DNA of 32,987 bases. Source: Lachnospiraceae bacterium (lineage in GTDB: Bacteria; Bacillota; Clostridia; Lachnospirales; Lachnospiraceae). This document shows positions 30,459 through 32,987 of this stretch, in pieces; within the stretch, counting starts at the first letter, position 1; every line of letters begins with the position of its first letter. The position numbers and the translations under genes were made by a program. The notes beneath the pieces were generated by a model that was not told where the DNA came from, ran no database searches, and saw only the letters and a program-made list of their open reading frames with translations. The stretch is from NCBI GenBank assembly GCA_016285265.1, contig JAEEQL010000017.1, forward strand, positions 1 to 32,987, in the 5' to 3' direction.

Positions 30459-30502
30459 GAGCCGGTAAACACTTTTGACATTCTAACACTGTTTACCGGC
30501 TC
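30459..30502. repeat. 13-bp perfect inverted repeat upstream of lipoprotein gene
   Basis: GAGCCGGTAAACA - 18 nt - TGTTTACCGGCTC. Confidence 0.85.
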
Positions 30503-30551
30503 ATAATATATACTTTTAGGATAGTCTTTATGAAATTATCGTAGCAGTCCG

Positions 30552-31136
30552 TCATCCGTAGGTTTTCAGGATGTTTTCCGCGGTTTCCTTCTTGCTCAGA
30601 CACAGATCCATTGCCTGCTTCTGGATATATCTGTGGGCATTTTCCTCCGTCATGTGGCAGCTCTTTATGAGTGCCCACTTTGCCCTGTTGACAAGCCTGA
30701 TCTCTTCCATCTTCTCTTCGAGAGAGACTGTCTTTTTCTTGATGCGTCTGAGCCTCTCCCTGATGCTGCACATGACTCCGAGCATCTCATCGAGGCGGTT
30801 TACTTCCAGAGGCTTTTTAATTACCATGACGCCTTTGGGTGTGAGCGAGGAACTTATCTCATCATACATATCGCTCCTTACCAGGATGAGACATACCCTC
30901 TCACTTTCGGTACAGACGTCGATCGCGAATTTTCTTCCGAAGTCATCGGGAAGAGGAGCGTTGATGAATACAAGGTCGAAGTCTTCATCGACCATTCTCC
31001 TCTGTGCCTTGGCAATGCTGTCCACAACAACTACCGGATCGTATTTTCCTCCGGACAATTCCTGTCTCAGCGCATTATTTATTTTTTCCGATGCCGATAC
31101 CAGCAGCACGCTGTAAACATGTTCAGCAGGTGTCAT
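30552..31136 (-). CDS. ANTAR-domain transcription antitermination regulator with degenerate receiver domain
   Basis: C-terminal EKMEEIRLVNRAKWALIKSCHMTEENAHRYIQKQAMDLCLSKKETAENIL (ANTAR); N-terminal REC-like YSVLLVSASEK...DLVFINAPLPDDFG...VMVIKKPLE. Confidence 0.88.
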   Translation of the reverse strand: MTPAEHVYSVLLVSASEKINNALRQELSGGKYDPVVVVDSIAKAQRRMVDEDFDLVFINAPLPDDFGRKFAIDVCTESERVCLILVRSDMYDEISSSLTPKGVMVIKKPLEVNRLDEMLGVMCSIRERLRRIKKKTVSLEEKMEEIRLVNRAKWALIKSCHMTEENAHRYIQKQAMDLCLSKKETAENILKTYG

Positions 31137-32354
31137 TTATTTCTCTGCTCTCTTAAGATATGAGGATAAGATCTCTTCGGGCACATACTTCTTGATGAAT
31201 TCGCTTGTCTGTGCAAGTTCTGCCGCATCCTTGAGGGATGAGGGGAGCTTTGCAAGGGAAGGATTCTTTTCGCCGTCGGCGTAAAGATTGGTCTCGATTG
31301 CTGTGGGAGGAACAAGTCCGTTCTCAAGTCCCTCGAGTCCCGCATATATGAGAAGTCCGAATGCAAGATAGGGATTGGCTGAAGGATCGGGGGATCTGAG
31401 TTCAGCCCTCACATATTCACCGGAAGCTGCGGGGATCCTGATGAGTGCGGAACGGTTTTCCTTGGCCCATGAGATATACTCGGGTGCCTTGGATAAACCG
31501 AGTCTGTTGTATGAACCCTTGCTCGGATTAAGGAACAGTGTCATGTCGGCAACATACTTAAGTATGCCTGCAACAACGGGTTCAAAGGATACATTCTCTT
31601 TTCCCTTTGCTACGGAGAAATTGATATGCATTCCGTTACCGGCTTTTCCCTCAACGGGCTTGGGTGAAAAGTCAGCAGTTGCACCGTTTCTGTTGGAGAT
31701 CGCGCTTACAACGCTCCTGAAGGTCATCGCATCATCAGCGGACTTGAGCGCATCGCAGTATCTGAAATCGATCTCATTCTGCCCGGGACCTTCTTCATGA
31801 TGCGAGCTTTCGGCAAGTATTCCCATCTGCTCGAGAGTTATGCAGATCTCTCTTCTGATATTCTCGCATCTGTCCGCGGGACCGATATCCATATAGCTTG
31901 CATTGTCATAAGGAATGCCGGTATTCTCTCCCTCCATATCGTTACGGAAAAGATAGAATTCGGATTCGGTACCGAAACGGAATGTGTATCCCTTCTTAGC
32001 CGCAGCATCGACCGCCCTGCCAAGGAATCCTCTCGCATCGCATGCAAAAGGAGTTCCGTCGGGCCATGTGATATTGCAGTACATCCTGACAACCCTTCCG
32101 TGCTCGGGTCTCCAGGGAAGTACGGCAAGCGTCGACGGATCGGGATGAAGGAACAGATCCGATTTGGCATCTATATCAAATCCTTCCACCGACCACGCAT
32201 CGATGGCAATACCCTCGCTGAACGCCCTGTCCAGTTCCGTAGGCATTATCGAAACATTCTTATGTCTTCCGAATACGTCGCAGAATGCAAGACGGATGAA
32301 CTTGACATCCTCTTCTTCGACGAACATTTTTACTTCCTGATTTGTGTAATTCAT
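31137..32354 (-). CDS. glnA: glutamine synthetase type I (short clostridial form)
   Basis: 405 aa; GTESEFYLF, EEGPGQNEIDF, GNGMHINFSV, ENRSALIRIPAASGEYVRAELRSPDPSANPYLAF. Confidence 0.95.
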   Translation of the reverse strand: MNYTNQEVKMFVEEEDVKFIRLAFCDVFGRHKNVSIMPTELDRAFSEGIAIDAWSVEGFDIDAKSDLFLHPDPSTLAVLPWRPEHGRVVRMYCNITWPDGTPFACDARGFLGRAVDAAAKKGYTFRFGTESEFYLFRNDMEGENTGIPYDNASYMDIGPADRCENIRREICITLEQMGILAESSHHEEGPGQNEIDFRYCDALKSADDAMTFRSVVSAISNRNGATADFSPKPVEGKAGNGMHINFSVAKGKENVSFEPVVAGILKYVADMTLFLNPSKGSYNRLGLSKAPEYISWAKENRSALIRIPAASGEYVRAELRSPDPSANPYLAFGLLIYAGLEGLENGLVPPTAIETNLYADGEKNPSLAKLPSSLKDAAELAQTSEFIKKYVPEEILSSYLKRAEK

Positions 32355-32379
32355 ATTACCTCCCGGTACCTGTGCTTAG

Positions 32380-32429
32380 AAAAAAAGCGCCCATTTCACC
32401 AAAGACCTTTGTCTTTATGAAATGAACGC
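32380..32429 (-). terminator. leader terminator (attenuator) upstream of glnA
   Basis: Minus strand GCGTTCATTTC ... AAAGAC-AAAG-GTCTTT ... GAAATGGGCGC followed by T7. Confidence 0.85.
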
Positions 32430-32439
32430 CATTGCTCAT
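32422..32439 (-). promoter_or_regulatory. candidate ANTAR-binding hairpin P1 in glnA leader
   Basis: Minus strand AUGAGC[AAUGGC]GUUCAU; hexaloop with A1 and G4; overlaps 5' arm of terminator. Confidence 0.6.
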
Positions 32440-32447
32440 ATGCATCA

Positions 32448-32477
32448 TTTATACAGCAAACAGCGCTTGTATGTCAA
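32448..32477 (-). promoter_or_regulatory. sigma70-type promoter of glnA
   Basis: TTGACA - 18 nt - TATAAA on minus strand. Confidence 0.75.
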
Positions 32478-32478
32478 G

Positions 32479-32507
32479 AAAAAACATGGGGACGGATGAC
32501 CGTCCCC
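32479..32507 (-). terminator. intrinsic terminator after gltD
   Basis: Minus strand GGGGACGG-TCAT-CCGTCCCC-ATGTTTTTT. Confidence 0.85.
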
Positions 32508-32515
32508 ACGATACT

Positions 32516-32987
32516 TTATGCATTTCTGTAGCCCATCAGGTATTCATCTACTTCGGCTGCGGCAGCGGTTCCTTCCGCAAGGGCCCAGACGACGAGGCTC
32601 TGTCCGCGTCTCATATCACCTGCCGCAAATACTCCGGGTACATTGGTGGAATATTTGCCCTCGGGTGTTGCAACCACTCCCCTGGGCGTCATATCGAGCT
32701 TGAAGGATTCGGGTACGAGCTTCTCGGCTCCGATGAAGCCGGCAGCGATAAGGAGCAGATCACACTTTATCTTTTTCTCCGATCCCTTAACATTTACGAG
32801 CTTGCCCTTATCGAATCCGACCTCAACGGTCTCAATCTCCGTTATCTTACCCTTCTTGGATATGACTTTCTTAACGGTTGTCTTGAAAACTCTGGGATCT
32901 TCGCCGAATACTTCCTGTGCCTCGACATGTCCGTAATCGGTCCTTAAGGTCTTGGGCCACTCGGGCCAGGGATTATTCGCAGCCCTT
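32516..32987 (-). CDS. gltD: glutamate synthase small subunit, C-terminal part (truncated by window end)
   Basis: Minus-strand frame ending ...FAAGDMRRGQSLVVWALAEGTAAAAEVDEYLMGYRNA*; conserved C-terminus of GltD. Confidence 0.9.
   Translation of the reverse strand, partial: RAANNPWPEWPKTLRTDYGHVEAQEVFGEDPRVFKTTVKKVISKKGKITEIETVEVGFDKGKLVNVKGSEKKIKCDLLLIAAGFIGAEKLVPESFKLDMTPRGVVATPEGKYSTNVPGVFAAGDMRRGQSLVVWALAEGTAAAAEVDEYLMGYRNA

Noticed and set aside
1-32987. CRISPR arrays, tRNA/rRNA genes, transposases or phage genes
   Set aside because: No repeat-spacer periodicity, RNA gene signatures or mobile-element proteins seen on reading the window

Overview
The 33-kb window looks like a chromosomal segment of a Lachnospiraceae-like Firmicute. 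It is almost fully coding and mostly on the minus strand; I saw no rRNA, tRNA, CRISPR array or transposase. Left part (1-16 kb): a truncated sensor histidine kinase, an SGNH-like/MBOAT acylation pair, an AEC transporter, two paralogous soluble proteins fusing a LacI-type ligand-binding domain (no HTH) to GGDEF, an LTA-synthase-like phosphoglycerol transferase with a C-terminal YPDGS repeat tail, an alpha/beta hydrolase, a DUF6935-like protein, a lipoprotein, a DUF5711-like protein and galM. Middle (16-19.7 kb): pfkA-dnaX-ybaB-recR. Right part (19.8-33 kb): a glutamine-centred block, gltD / glnA (GS-I)-ANTAR / lipoprotein / glnN (GS-III) / pyrG-purF-carA-carB. The strongest non-annotated signal is regulatory. 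Both glutamine synthetase genes have sigma70-type promoters, and each transcript should begin with a short hairpin carrying a hexaloop with A at position 1 and G at position 4 (AAUGGC, AAAGGC), the ANTAR recognition rule. In both cases this hairpin is mutually exclusive with an intrinsic terminator just before the start codon. The presumed regulator, an ANTAR protein with a degenerate (pseudo-)receiver domain, is encoded immediately after glnA with zero spacing. Together this suggests a phosphorylation-independent, ANTAR-controlled antitermination circuit for GS-I and GS-III. All calls come from reading the sequence; no database searches or folding programs were run.
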